From NCBI GenBank assembly GCA_963676075.2, contig CAXXNZ010000001.1, forward strand, positions 124,001 through 188,000: a stretch of 64,000 nt of DNA, written 5' to 3'. The first letter of the stretch is position 1. Each line of letters opens with the position of its first letter. The notes under the pieces were generated by a model. It made no database searches, was not told the origin of the DNA, and was given only the letters and a program-made list of their open reading frames with translations. The position numbers were made by a program, and so were the translations under genes. Shown one piece after another: positions 14,611 to 25,417 of the stretch. The stretch comes from JAHJQZ01 sp963676075. Lineage in GTDB: Bacteria > Pseudomonadota > Alphaproteobacteria > Rhizobiales > Devosiaceae.

Positions 14611-16130
14611 TCAATTCTTTTATTTTAAAACAACAGTCAAACATGTAATATCATCAACAACGACAGTGTTATGGTTCCAAGCTTATGTAGCTTGCTTAGT
14701 CAATTCCTCACAACCATATTTTAATTTATTTTGTCTTGTGTATGGAAATATAATTTTGATTATCTTTTATCAAATTACTAAAAAATTTAATGTAAATCAA
14801 CGCTTTCATTTGATAGAAATTCAAATAATCCATCTGATCCCATCACAATAATATACTCAAATTCATTTTAATTTATCAACATTTTTGTAATTTCGGGATC
14901 ATGTATAACCCCAACCGACTTCATTATTCTATCTCCAAAGCACCTTGCCATTGCTAGACCTGGAAATTATTAAGATTTTGTCCAAACTCTCATGGGCCCA
15001 ATTTAGTTCCCTGATTAATCTTTAAAAATTAATTTAATAAAATTGTTGTTCTAATAAACCTCTAAATTATTCAATAATTCCTCCAGCCATGATTATTCTT
15101 TATTTTTCAGTTGAAGTATCTGGTTTATGGTCGTTTGATAATTAAAGAACCTTATGGTATAAATAACAGTGAAAATAACTTCTAATTATTCATTAATTTT
15201 TTTCCAATTTGATTAGCCAGCTTCTTCCTTAAATTGTGTTTTCCATTTACGAGCAATAATAGCCCTTGAATCACCCAAATTAGCGCAAATGACTTCTTGA
15301 TCCTTTATAAATACGCAGACACATGTTGACCCAGAAAATAAAATATCAATTTAACTTTCTATTAGTTATTTGTTTGTTTCATTAAACGCACGTTAGATTT
15401 TCAGTTCAATACTATCATTGAGATTTGTATTTTTGAATTCGTGCTTTAGTTCAGAAGGAAGAAGTGCTTTCACAAGATTTGAAACATAATGTCCATTTGC
15501 CCCTAAAATAATTGATCGGAAGTAATTAATAAAAACCTGACCATGACCATCACAGACACCAAATAGTCTTCAGCCTCCTGGTAGATCAGAAAAAAAGGCA
15601 CAATCCTAATTATTTTTTTTCGTTTTTTGTAGAGTACTTCCTGGTATACTTTTCATTTCAAAGTATAGATTATCATTATATTATTTATTTGAGTTGGTAT
15701 GCTGCAATTAAAGAGAAATTTCACTCCAATTTGAAATTGGACTAAGGTGCTATAGTAGTCGTTTTTTGTTTCGGTAATTTGCTTGATAGGAAAATAAATT
15801 TTAATTATTAATATTGAGAGGGGTGTGAAGCTATGGAATATTGAATTATGAACGATCGGTCCTATTATTATTTAAATTTGGGCTTTACTTTTTAAATTTG
15901 ATTTCATTGTTCGTGACATTTTTATTTGCAATTTTTATTAATTAAGGCAAATGCATGATCTATTTTTATAAAACTCGAGATGAACTTTTTTCAGGGAATT
16001 CATTTAAATGACTATTATTATATTTGGTAGAATAGTTCTGGATTTGATTTTTCTTCGGTGAAAAAATAAACTAAGGACTCAGAATTTATGGCACTTATAT
16101 TGAATGTGAATTTAGTTTATATGATTTCAT
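14611..16130 (-). CDS. PP2C-type (PPM) metal-dependent protein phosphatase
   Basis: ATG 16130 to TGA 14613-14611. Three GT-AG introns (29, 40 and 38 nt) leave 471 codons. The N-terminal 150 residues are Asn/Ser/Gln-rich and probably disordered. The PPM domain follows with metal-binding FGVCDGHG, VICANLGDSRAIIARK, LSNDHKPD, RIIMAGG, IGPMRVW, GLAMARCFGD and IIVMGSDGLFEFLSNE, and it ends with DDITCLTVVL. The Trp in LPGGWRLF is TGA. It dephosphorylates Ser/Thr proteins using Mg2+/Mn2+; it lies next to, and converges with, a Ser/Thr kinase gene, but no functional link is implied. An in-frame 12-residue insertion follows DGHGQ and looks like a retained intron, but it has no GT-AG boundary that keeps the frame. 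An active enzyme is expected. Confidence 0.83.
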
Positions 16131-16323
16131 AATTAATTTTTTTTTTTTAATAATAATTTATGTTTATAGACACTTACTATTTTTGTTAAGTTTTATATTT
16201 ATCATTTCTTTTCTATAAATTAATTAGCAATAATAATAATAATAATAATAAAAAGTGTTTCAAAAATTATTTAAACTTAATTTGTTTTATGTTTTTTTTA
16301 ATAAATGAAGTTTTTCATTTTGA

Positions 16324-17472
16324 TCAATCCCAAGCTTTCTTTGAATCTTTCCATTCAATGGCCTTTTTCTTGGTATCTGCGAATTTGTTAATTTAATCGG
16401 CATTATCAAGGATCACTTGTTTGGCAACTAAAGTTAAGTTCTTATCGTTTTCGATTCTAATGATACATTTGTTGTGGATGTCAGTTTAGTGTTAGAATTC
16501 TTCATTTTCTCTCTTTAAGTCGATCAATAATTTTTCATAATCGGATTCTCTGTCGGCTTTGAATTTGGTTTCAGTTTCAATTTTTATTTCAGTAACTTTG
16601 ATTTCTTCTTCACATTCAGCTTTTCTTGTTACAAAGGTATTGTATTCATTGTTCAAGAAAGTTTCTCTCTTTTCCCAGTCTGCTGCTTCCTTGTTTTCTT
16701 GTTCAGTCTATTGAGCAAGGGCACCAGCAACTTGGGATTTGCAGTCATTCAATAATTCAGTCACTTGTGTAATGAAGGCATCTTTGCTTTGGCTCTAATC
16801 TTAAGCAAGAGTCAATAAAGCAGTGATAAGTGGAGCAAAGGTGTTATCTTGGCCAATGATTGTTTGTTTCAATTGTTGGATGCTTCTGCGTGCTTTGTTC
16901 ATTTGGACAAAACTGGCATCTTGGTATTTAAGGTTGTGGATAAGCTCAACACATTCTTCAAGGATAATGATGGCACGTTCAAATTCTGCCTTGTTTTTCA
17001 TGTAATGTTTGTGTTTTTCATCACGTTCAGCAAATTCTTCTTGGTAGGTTTCTCTGTTTTCAGCCATGTTTTCTTCCAAGTGAACAATGTCTTCTTGTAA
17101 GTGTTCAATTCTTGGTTTAAGGACAACTTCTAATTTGTTGACTGCAGTGGCAATATCTAATTTAGCATGGGAAATTTGAACTTAGAATTCTTGAATGAGA
17201 TCTAAGAATTCTTCACGGAGCATCTCATAGGAAGCCATTTCTCTTTATCTTTTGGTTTCGAGTTCTTGTAAGAATTCATCAACTGCATTCATAAGTTCTT
17301 CAACTGGGCCTCCGATTTCAGTGTGTAATTGAACAAGTTCTGATAACAAACGACCAAAGGATGTTTGTTGTAATTGTTGGAATTTGCTTTGCATTTGCAT
17401 AGCATTTTACTCATTTGTCTTGAAACTTAAAGTCACAGAGACAAATAAGGCAATGAATAAGAGGGCTTTCAT
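16324..17472 (-). CDS. Trichocyst-matrix-like secretory granule protein
   Basis: ATG 17472 to TGA 16326-16324, 382 residues, no introns. It has a signal peptide (MKALLFIALFVSVTLSF), then an almost wholly alpha-helical Glu/Lys/Gln protein with long coiled coils and two sparse Cys pairs (EECVELI, NDCKSQV). This is the build of ciliate trichocyst matrix proteins (Paramecium TMP, Tetrahymena Grl), which are processed and crystallise in extrusive dense-core granules. Codon use differs from its neighbours: most Gln codons are CAA and all Trp codons are TGG, with only a few TAA/TAG, so even the standard code gives a 92-residue fragment. That suggests a highly expressed gene selected against reassigned codons. 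A 695-nt spacer upstream, the longest in the ciliate part, fits a strong promoter. Confidence 0.75.
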
Positions 17473-18167
17473 TAACTAAGTTTGTAATTTTTTTTTTTTG
17501 CTTTTTAATTATTATTTTTCAAAAATATTTTTTATATATATTCAACCAAATTTAGTCGTTATTTAGCTAAAAAACAAATTAATTTCTCAAAAAACGATAA
17601 TTAATTCGTTATTAATTTGTGTTTTAATGCTTAACTATTTTTATTATCGTTAAGGTATTTTGCTTTCAAAATATTTAGTCACTATTATGATGGTTTTGTC
17701 TTTAAAAAGTAAATTTAATAGATAAATATGACTCAAAATAATATAAAAGTTGGCTTTAATACTTATTATTCTTGAATAAAAATGGCTTTTTTTATTGAAT
17801 TAAATCTAAGAAAAAACAGTGTAAATATGAGATTATATTAAACCCAAAAAAAATCAAAAAATAATGTTTTAAGTATCTTTTTTTTTTTTAGTGAAGTTTG
17901 AAAGTAAAATATTTTTTTTTGCCTTGAAAAAGAGCTGTTTTAATTTAAAATTTAAAATTCATTTTACTTAAAATTAATAAAAATAAATTAAAATTAAAAA
18001 TGAAAAACAAATTGATTTCTTGTTGTTGTTGCTAAGGAAACAAGTTTTAAAGCACACCCAACCCAATTAAAACTAGTTTTTAAAACTAACCTGTCTGAAA
18101 AACAACAATTAATAAATGCTCTTTAGATAAATTTTAAAAATCAAACAAAATTAAAAATTAATCTTCA
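17473..18167. other. Divergent intergenic region between granule-protein and MSH5-like genes
   Basis: This is the longest spacer in the ciliate half and lies between two divergently transcribed genes, so it should hold both promoters. It is AT-rich with many A and T homopolymers, including a long T run just upstream of the granule-protein start (17,486-17,500). A moderately GC-richer island at about 18,015-18,105 contains no recognisable RNA gene. No TATA box, repeat array or ORF could be singled out with confidence. Confidence 0.5.
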
Positions 18168-21138
18168 ATGAGATAAGAAAAAATAGAGAATGAAATCACG
18201 GAGTGAAAAGATGAACCATAGTAACTAAATATAAAGGATCTCTTAAATATTGGTGGGTGTTAAAATGTAATAAGTGTTTTCCCAATTAAAGAAAAGCTTG
18301 GGATGGCATTTTATTAAAATTAAACAGGAATTATCCACTACTGTACAGTTTTTGAGTAATAGTTTTAAACAAATTTTTATCCGAACTTCTAAAACTTTCT
18401 TGAAAACAATTAATTTGATAGGATTTTACTATCATCAAGTTTGGCAAAAACTAATTTCTAGACTTGATTAGAAAGTATCCTTTGAAAAGAGAATGAATAA
18501 GAGGAGTAAAGATAAGTTATAATAACCAATTTAAAGAAAAATGAATTCGACTTTGAATTCGCTGTGAATTTTATTTCATAGCTTAATTTTGACAGTATTT
18601 TAGAAAAGAATTAAGAAGGGGAAATCAATAAATTAGCATTGATGAAATCAGTTATAGATTTCTCAGAAATTCCTGCAATTATTGCACTTGGCGCTCTTTT
18701 ATTTTTCTTGAGCTCTTAGCCAAATTTCAATCTAAAATAATTCTCTATTTCGAGAATTATTCATAAAAAAATTGAAAATCTTGTTTATATAAATCGCCAG
18801 GGGCTATTTGATTTAGAAATAATCAAAGAGGATGTGCACCCAAGTTTAATTAAAGGCAAGGGACGATCGAAAGAAGGATTTTCAATTTATGCATTGTTTG
18901 AAAACCTTTCAGTAACTTCAATGGGCCGAAAAAAATTAAAAAATTAATTTATGAATGCAAGTTTTGATTAAATGTGTTTAGAAGAACGCTATGATGTGAT
19001 AGATTTTTTTTTGGTCAAAGTTGGCATGGCTAAAGTTGACTAAATTAGAAAATCATTAAAAAAAATAAATGATTTTAATAAAATGATAAAGAGATTTGTG
19101 GGGGCAACAGCTGTTGAAGAAGATTGAATTCGGTTTAAAACTTCAGTGGATCATAGCTTTGAAGTTCTTTAGTTTATGTAAATGGTTATCGATGAAGCAG
19201 GGGATGAGTTACCATGCTTATTAAGTCAGTTAACCTTTTCTTTTAATTAGGAAAAGCTTGGCGAAATAAAACAAATCTTATCGAACTGTATCGACCCTGA
19301 TCGTTTAAGCTTAGTAGAAGAAATTCCAACTATTATAAAAACTGGAGTGAATAAATAATTAGATGGTTACCGTAAATTATATTCGAATTTAAATGAACTC
19401 TTGCAATTGCATGCCGAAAATGAATTAAGAAAATTACATGAAACGTTTCCTCAACATTAATTATTAACATTCACCTTGAATTTTTTCCCGTAGTTAGGGT
19501 ATTTTGTGTCGGTAGAAAAAAGTGAAGATAATCTTGGATTGTTATCCTAATTAGAACAAAATATTTAATATGAAGATGAAAAAGAAAAGGATAATAACTA
19601 CTACTAAAGTGCATCAGAAAGTGAAGAAGAAATTGATCACTAATAATAAATTGAATAGAAAAAAACAGTATTTTATGATTGGGTGTATTAATTTGAATTA
19701 AATGGCAATGTATTTTTTAAAAATGAGTTTGTAGAGAAATTAGATCAAGAGTATGGGGATATCCATGGTAAAATCACTGACCTTGAGCTAACTATTTTAA
19801 GAGAAATTGAGCATTTGGTTTAAAAAATTGTATTAATTTTTTTTACAGATTTTAAATGAAACAGAATATTTAGATTAATTAAATGAAATGCTTGCATTTT
19901 TAGGTTTTTTGTAAAATAAAAATTATTAAAGCTAAAGATTGTTTTTTGGTTTTGACTTGTGCGGCAAAAAAATTTAATTTATCAAGACCCGTAATTGCGC
20001 CTTTCCCGATGTTGTTAATAAAGGATGGTACATTAAAATTATTATATTTTTTACTTTTTTTAAGCAAGACACCTTTTAGTTGAAATGTTTGGTTAAAATT
20101 AATTTATTCCAAATGATTATTTTTCATATAATTTTTTGGATTCTGATGACAATGATTTCAATTCTCCTAATAATTGTCTAATAAATAAAAACTTTAGTAA
20201 CAAGTGTTCAATTCTAACAGGAGCTAACTACTCAGGCAAAAGCATTTTCTTGAAATCTGTTAATAATTTTATTTAAAATCTTTTGCTTATGTTTGTTTAA
20301 ACAGATTGGAATAATAATTTTTCTTGCATAAATTGGAAGTTATGTTCCTGCAACTGCTTGTAAATTAGGATTATTTGATAAAATCCTAACTTCAATGCAG
20401 CATTTCGATTCAATGACAGGAGAAACAAGCAATGGACTGGCTGCTAAAGAATTATAAAATATGGCAAAACTTTTAAGAATTGCTACGAATAGATCCTTAA
20501 TTTTGGTTGATGAATTTCCTAAAAGTTAAATTAAATTTAATTAAATCTATTAATATTTATTAGATTTAAACTTTTCCGATGGAGTTGCAATATTTGGAAG
20601 TCTTATTACTCATTTAAAATCTGACTAATTTTCTTAAAACAAATAATTTCCAGAGCAAAATCTTTAATATTTACACAACTGTACAACAATTAACAAATAT
20701 AACACTGATTAAAAACTTCTTTATGAAAAAATCCCGACTTCAATCGTAATAACACACTTTAAAGATATTATTATGCAAAATTAAGTTAAGGAAGATTACT
20801 TAACAAGAATCTTGACAATGGAGTGCATACTAAGTAAATAAGACTGTTAACTAAGCTTATCCAATTGTTCAGAAATTATGAATTCAGAGATTATTTATTT
20901 ATATAAAATGAAACCTGGGTTTGCGGAGAATAATTTCTCAATTCTTCTTGCAAAAAAAATCTTGGATTAAAATTCTATTATTTAAAGAATTGCAACTATT
21001 TAAAGTTAATTAAGTTCTGGGATTGAAGTTTAGCTTGTATAATAAATTTCTGTCATATGTTTAAATAACATTGAAAATATTGTATTATAATTGTAGACAG
21101 AGTTTTTTCAAAATTGAAATATTTAAAGTTTAAAATGA
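18168..21138 (+). CDS. MutS family protein, MSH5-like (meiotic)
   Basis: Starts at ATG 18168. The stop is TGA 21115-21117 or, as annotated, TGA 21136-21138. The N-terminus reads a MutS connector-like segment (VISVFPIKEKLGMAFY), then a long core/lever domain. At nt 20,215-20,640 the ATPase follows: Walker A TGANYSGKSIFLKS, split by a 45-nt intron from IGIIIFLAQIGSYVPA, then DSMTGETSNGLAAKELQNMA, Walker B SLILVDEFPK and, after another intron, NFSDGVAIFGSLITHL. DEF rather than DEL/DER at Walker B points to MSH5, not MSH4 or MSH2/6. The usual DEFGKGT is changed to DEFPKNL, so the D-loop region is altered. MSH4-MSH5 clamps stabilise crossover intermediates in meiosis. Several introns are present; boundaries at about 19,840-20,180 are approximate. 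Confidence 0.72.
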
Positions 21139-21238
21139 TAATATATATTATTAATAAAAATTTCGTATTTTAAGGGCTTTGTAAATTATTTAAAATTAAT
21201 TCAAATTTAAATTTGTCTAAATTAATTTTTTTTTTTTT

Positions 21239-24022
21239 TCATTACAAAGATTGATTAACTTTTTCTAATTCTTCTAATAATTTTGTCTTTTGATTCTCTA
21301 AATATAGACTTTTATGATTTAATTTCAGAGATTTTTCATAACTAATAACTAGTATACTTCTTAAAATATTACCAATCTAAAGCCTTCTCAAATCTTCCTA
21401 ATTCTTTCAATAAATTTACTTTGTCATCCCAGTAATATAAATTTGATGGATTTAATATCAAAGCTTTGTCAAAACTAAAAATCTTACAATATTTTAAATA
21501 GTACCATTCTAAAGCTTCATCAGATTTATTTACTTGTTTCAAGAAATAAGCTTTATCAGTTCATAAAGAGGGACTTTCAGGATTTAATTATAAAGCTTTA
21601 TCAAAACTAAAAAACAATATAAATCAAATTATTATAAATAAACCAAGTTATAGTGTCATCAAATCTACCTAATTCTTTCAGAAAATTGGCTTTATCGATC
21701 CATAAATATAAATTTTAAGGTTACAGTTCTAAAGCTTTGTCAAAACTAAAAATTTATAAAAGTATTATAAAGTACTAATCTAAAGCGGCATCGAATCGGT
21801 TTAATTCTTTTAGAAAATTGATTTTTTCATACCATAAAGACAAATTTTAAGGTTGCAATTTTAGAGCTTTGTCGAAACTAATAATTTATGAATATTTTAA
21901 AAAGGACTAATCTAAAGCTTCTTAAAATCTTTTTAATTCTTTCAGTAAATTTGTTTTGCTATTCCATAAATCAAAAGTTTCAGGCTATAATTCTAAAGCT
22001 TTGTCGAAACTAAGAATTTATATGAATATTAAAAAAAGACCAATCTAAAGCTTCGTCAAATCTGCCTAATTCTTTTAAGAAGCTTGCTTTATCTTCTCAT
22101 AAATACAAATTTTTAGGCTTCAATTTTAAAACTTAGTCAAAACTAAAAATGAATATAAATAATTGATCTAACCAAGTAATAGCTTATTCAAATTTGTTTA
22201 ATTTTTTTAGATAATTAATTTTTTGTTTCCAGAAATCCAAATTTTAAGATTTTAGTTATAATTTTTTATCAAAACTAATAATTAATATCAATATTAAGAA
22301 ATAACCAATCAAGAACATTGTTAAATCTACCTAATTCTTTGAGTAAATTTGCTTTCTCATCCAATAAATCTAAATTATAAGGAGCTAATTCAATGTATTG
22401 GTCATAACTAAAACATATATAAATAAGAAAAAAAAAGACCAATTGAGAGCTTCTTCATATTTGTTTAATTTTTTTAATATCGTTATTTTGTCATATAAAA
22501 AATTTTAATTGTACGGAAATAATCGATATAATGCATCAAAACTATTATATATATATAAATATATATAAAAATATTAAAGTATAACCATACTAAAACTTCT
22601 TCATATATCTTTAATTCTTTCAGTAAATTTACTTTATTAGACCATAAATCTAAATTTTCAGGTTCTAAATTCAAGCAAAAATCAATACTTAATCAATGAA
22701 ATAATATTTGCAAATTACCAATCTAAAGCCTCCTCAAATCTTTTTAATTTTTTTAGTAAATTAAATTTTTGAGTCGAAAAATCGAGTTTTTATGACGTAG
22801 ATAATTACAGATCTTTGTCAAGCATGTTATCAATACTAAGATTAAATAAAATTATTTAAGAAAATACTTTTATATAACTTCATCAAATCTATCTAAATCT
22901 TTCAGTAAATCTATTTTATCATTCCAAAACTTCAAATCTTGTGAATCTAATTCTATCGTCTTCTCAATACTAATAAATAATATAAATATTTCAGAAATTA
23001 CCAATCTAAAGCTTCCTCAAATTTTTTTTTTTTTTTTAATAAAATGAATTTTTTAGACAAAAAATATAGGAGGTACTTGAAATCTTTTGAAGCTAATTAT
23101 AAAGCTTTATCAGCTCTAATAAATAATATAATATTTACAAAATACCAAAATAAAGCTGTCTTAACGCTTTTTAAATCTTGTAATAAATCTATTGTATAAA
23201 AAAAATTCCAAGAATTGAAATCTTGTGGCCCTAATTCTCTAGCTTTATCCATACTAATAAATAATATAATATTTACTAAATACCAATCTAAAGCCTCCTC
23301 TAATCTGTTTAAATATTCTATTTTATTATCCCAGGACTTTAAATTTTATGGAACTAATTTTATAGCTTTATTGAAACTAATAATAAATAAAAAGTTTAAA
23401 ATAAATACCTTTAGAATACTTTTTTATATTGTAGTTTGCGTGCTTCGCATTCATCTTTGTTAATCCAATCATTTTCAACCAAATCCAAAATCAAAAATTA
23501 GTTTTAAAATAATTTTTGACATTGAATTTCGATAAAATTAATAATGTAAAGCTCTTTCAATTTTCTATGTGGTTTTCAATAAATTTGTTTTTTTAGACTA
23601 AAATTTTTTAAGTTATAAATCTCTGGACTTGTAATCTTGGGAAGCTAATGCTATAGCTTTATCAACACTAATAAATAATATAATATTGACTAAATACCAA
23701 TTTAAAGCCTCCTCAAATCTGTTTAAAGAGTCCAATAATTCTATTTTATTTTCCCAGAACTCGATATCTAATTTTATAGCTTTATCAATACTAATAATAA
23801 ATAAAAAGTTTAAAATAAATGCCTTTAGAATGCAGAGTTATATTTTTTTTGTTGTATTTCGCATTCTATTTTGCAAGTCCAAACCTCTTTTAAATTTTAA
23901 TTTAATTGAATTACAGCATTAAAGCTAATATCATTTTTATAAGATAAAAACAACTATTTCAAGGCTTTACTCCAATTTCTCTTTAGTTTTTCTAATTATG
24001 CTGTTTGAAATAGTTTTTTCAT
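21239..24022 (-). CDS. TPR-repeat protein encoded by about 20 one-repeat exons
   Basis: ATG 24022 to TGA 21241-21239. The gene is an array of about twenty similar units of 105-150 bp. Each resolved unit is a tetratricopeptide-like repeat of 31-34 residues (typical: FDKALKLQPQNLSLW, then a LKELNRFDAALDY helix) with the TPR positions W, L, F, A, A and P. Resolved units are separated by a short GT-AG intron in the same phase, after the second base of a Tyr or Cys codon (TA|T, TG|T); one example is 21878-21907 (30 nt). The intron at 23791-23822 has a GC donor. Two blocks at about 23,215-23,430 and 23,640-23,845 are nearly identical, a recent duplication. TPRs are protein-binding superhelices; the partner is unknown. 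The units near 22,480-22,860 are more diverged and may be poorly spliced. Confidence 0.7.
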
Positions 24023-24211
24023 TAATTAATTATGAATTTTATCTTTATTTTTAATATTATTATTAATATGTAAATTAAAATTAAAAAGTATTAAATAATT
24101 GAAACAATTAAATTAAAAAAATTTTATTTTATTTTACTCCCTATTAACTTTAAAAAATCATATTTTTTAAGAATAAACAAAAAAAAATTAAGTAAATTAA
24201 GTAAATTTATA

Positions 24212-24229
24212 TTTTTTTTTTTTTTTTTT
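24212..24229. other. Poly-T junction between ciliate and bacterial DNA
   Basis: Eighteen consecutive T residues separate two unlike sequences. To the left is AT-rich ciliate non-coding DNA upstream of the TPR gene start. To the right is GC-rich bacterial coding sequence, entered in mid-gene. Base composition, codon use, genetic code and gene type all change here with no transition zone. No ciliate telomere repeat, insertion sequence, target duplication or integrase is present at the join. A chimeric assembly or library join through a homopolymer is the most likely cause. Confidence 0.9.
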
Positions 24230-25079
24230 CTGCGTCGTTGAGAAGGCGCGAGAACTGCATGTTGGTGACGCGGAACGAGACTTCCATCTCGGTCGGGTCG
24301 ATGAGCGTGCCGAGCATTTCATTGGCCGACACCAGCCGTCCGGCAGCGGCGTCCGGGGCGCTGATGACGCCGTCGAATGGTGCGGTGACGGTTGCGTCAT
24401 CCAGAGCCCGTTGGGCATCGACAAGGGCGGTCTCACGCCGGGTGACGGTGATCTCGGCCTGAGCCAACCGCGCTTCGGCGGCGGCGACGACCTGACGGCG
24501 GTTGATCAACGTCTGCTCGGCGGCGGCGCGGGCAAGGGAGGCTGCTTCGACGTCGGTTTCGGTCGAAACGCCACGGCTGCGCAGGTCTTCCTGGCGCGTT
24601 GCCGCCTGGATACGCAGATCGAGCTGGCTCTGGGCAGCATCGGCCTCAAGCTTGGCCAGTTCGAGCGCAGCCTTTGACTCGGCGAGATCGGCCTTTGCTT
24701 CTGCGACATCGGCTTCGGCAAAGGACAGGGCGCTTTCGAGTTTGGATGGGTCGATGCGGAACAGCACCTCGCCCTTGGTGACCACGCCACCATCTCGGAA
24801 ATTGAGGGAGAGTTCGATCAGGGCGCCGGCAACGGCGCTGCGCAGTTCGAGCGTTCTTCCGCTGACCAGATGGCCGTAGGAGGTGATGACCGGCGTCACG
24901 GTCTCTGCGGTCAGCGTGCCGACCTCGACCGAATAGGCCTTCTCCTTGGGCGTGCGCACTGTGCCCGGTGCGCTGCCGGCTTCGTAGGCCTGATAGAACA
25001 CGCCGGCTGCGACAACAACCAAAGCGAGGGCGGCACCGCCGACAGCCAGTCCAAATCCAATGCGAGCGCGCGTTGCCAT
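24230..25079 (-). CDS. RND/HlyD-type periplasmic adaptor protein, 3' truncated at the junction
   Basis: Starts at ATG 25079 and runs about 283 residues before the poly-T join removes its C-terminus (about 100 residues by family length). An N-terminal membrane anchor (GLAVGGAALALVVVAAGVF, residues 9-27) leads to the first half of a lipoyl-like domain (SGRTLELRSAVAGALIEL), an Ala/Glu-rich coiled-coil hairpin (about residues 115-205) and the second lipoyl half (DATVTAPFDGVISAP). These adaptors link an inner-membrane RND pump to an outer-membrane channel; the pump gene would be expected downstream, beyond the join. It diverges from the ArsR-type regulator gene and shares an intergenic palindrome with it, so repression by that regulator is likely. 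Its substrate is unknown. Confidence 0.85.
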
Positions 25080-25147
25080 GACAGTGACCCCCTAGCCAGT
25101 ATCGGCCTTTAACGATGATCGATTGATAGATGAGCCCCGTGTGGCGT

Positions 25148-25191
25148 CAACTATCCAAATGTTCATATATATGAATGTTTGGAAATAGTTG
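25148..25191. promoter_or_regulatory. Palindromic operator in the adaptor/arsR divergent promoter
   Basis: Inverted repeat whose core 25156-25181 reads CAAATGTTCATAT and then ATATGAATGTTTG (11 of 13 arm positions complementary); outer CAACTAT and ATAGTTG arms extend it to 44 nt. It is an AT-rich island in GC-rich DNA, lying between the divergent adaptor and regulator genes. AT-rich palindromes overlapping the promoter are typical of BigR/SqrR-type ArsR repressors, so it is probably the binding site of the neighbouring regulator. Confidence 0.65.
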
Positions 25192-25417
25192 TCGAATATG
25201 CGTGTAAAACCGGGGAAAACGCGTTGGCCCGGAGCAGTTGCGGCGAAGCGGCGCACCCGGTGTCTGTCCGGAAAACCATCCGCACTTGGTTCTATTCATG
25301 AAAACTTGTTCTGCTTTACGCTCTTTATCGCGCGGCGGCGGCGGGCTAGAGCAAAGTGTTGAGTGCCTTGGTCCAGTTTTGAGGCCTGGCCGGAATGACG
25401 CGAAGGGAGACTGCCGC

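Noticed and set aside
18015..18105. GC-richer island in the ciliate spacer as an RNA gene
   Set aside because: No tRNA cloverleaf, snRNA Sm site or other recognisable structure could be built from it.
24150..24230. Ciliate telomere or chromosome end at the join
   Set aside because: No C/A-rich telomere repeats (CCCCAA or similar) occur; only a homopolymer.
24197..24793. Frames ending in poly-Lys across the junction
   Set aside because: The Lys residues come from the poly-T join; only the adaptor frame with lipoyl and coiled-coil features is real, and it is truncated.
24200..25100. Lateral transfer of bacterial DNA into the ciliate genome
   Set aside because: About 40 kb of intact standard-code operons, bacterial terminators and intergenic repeats follow, with no introns, decay or ciliate codons; a chimera explains it better.
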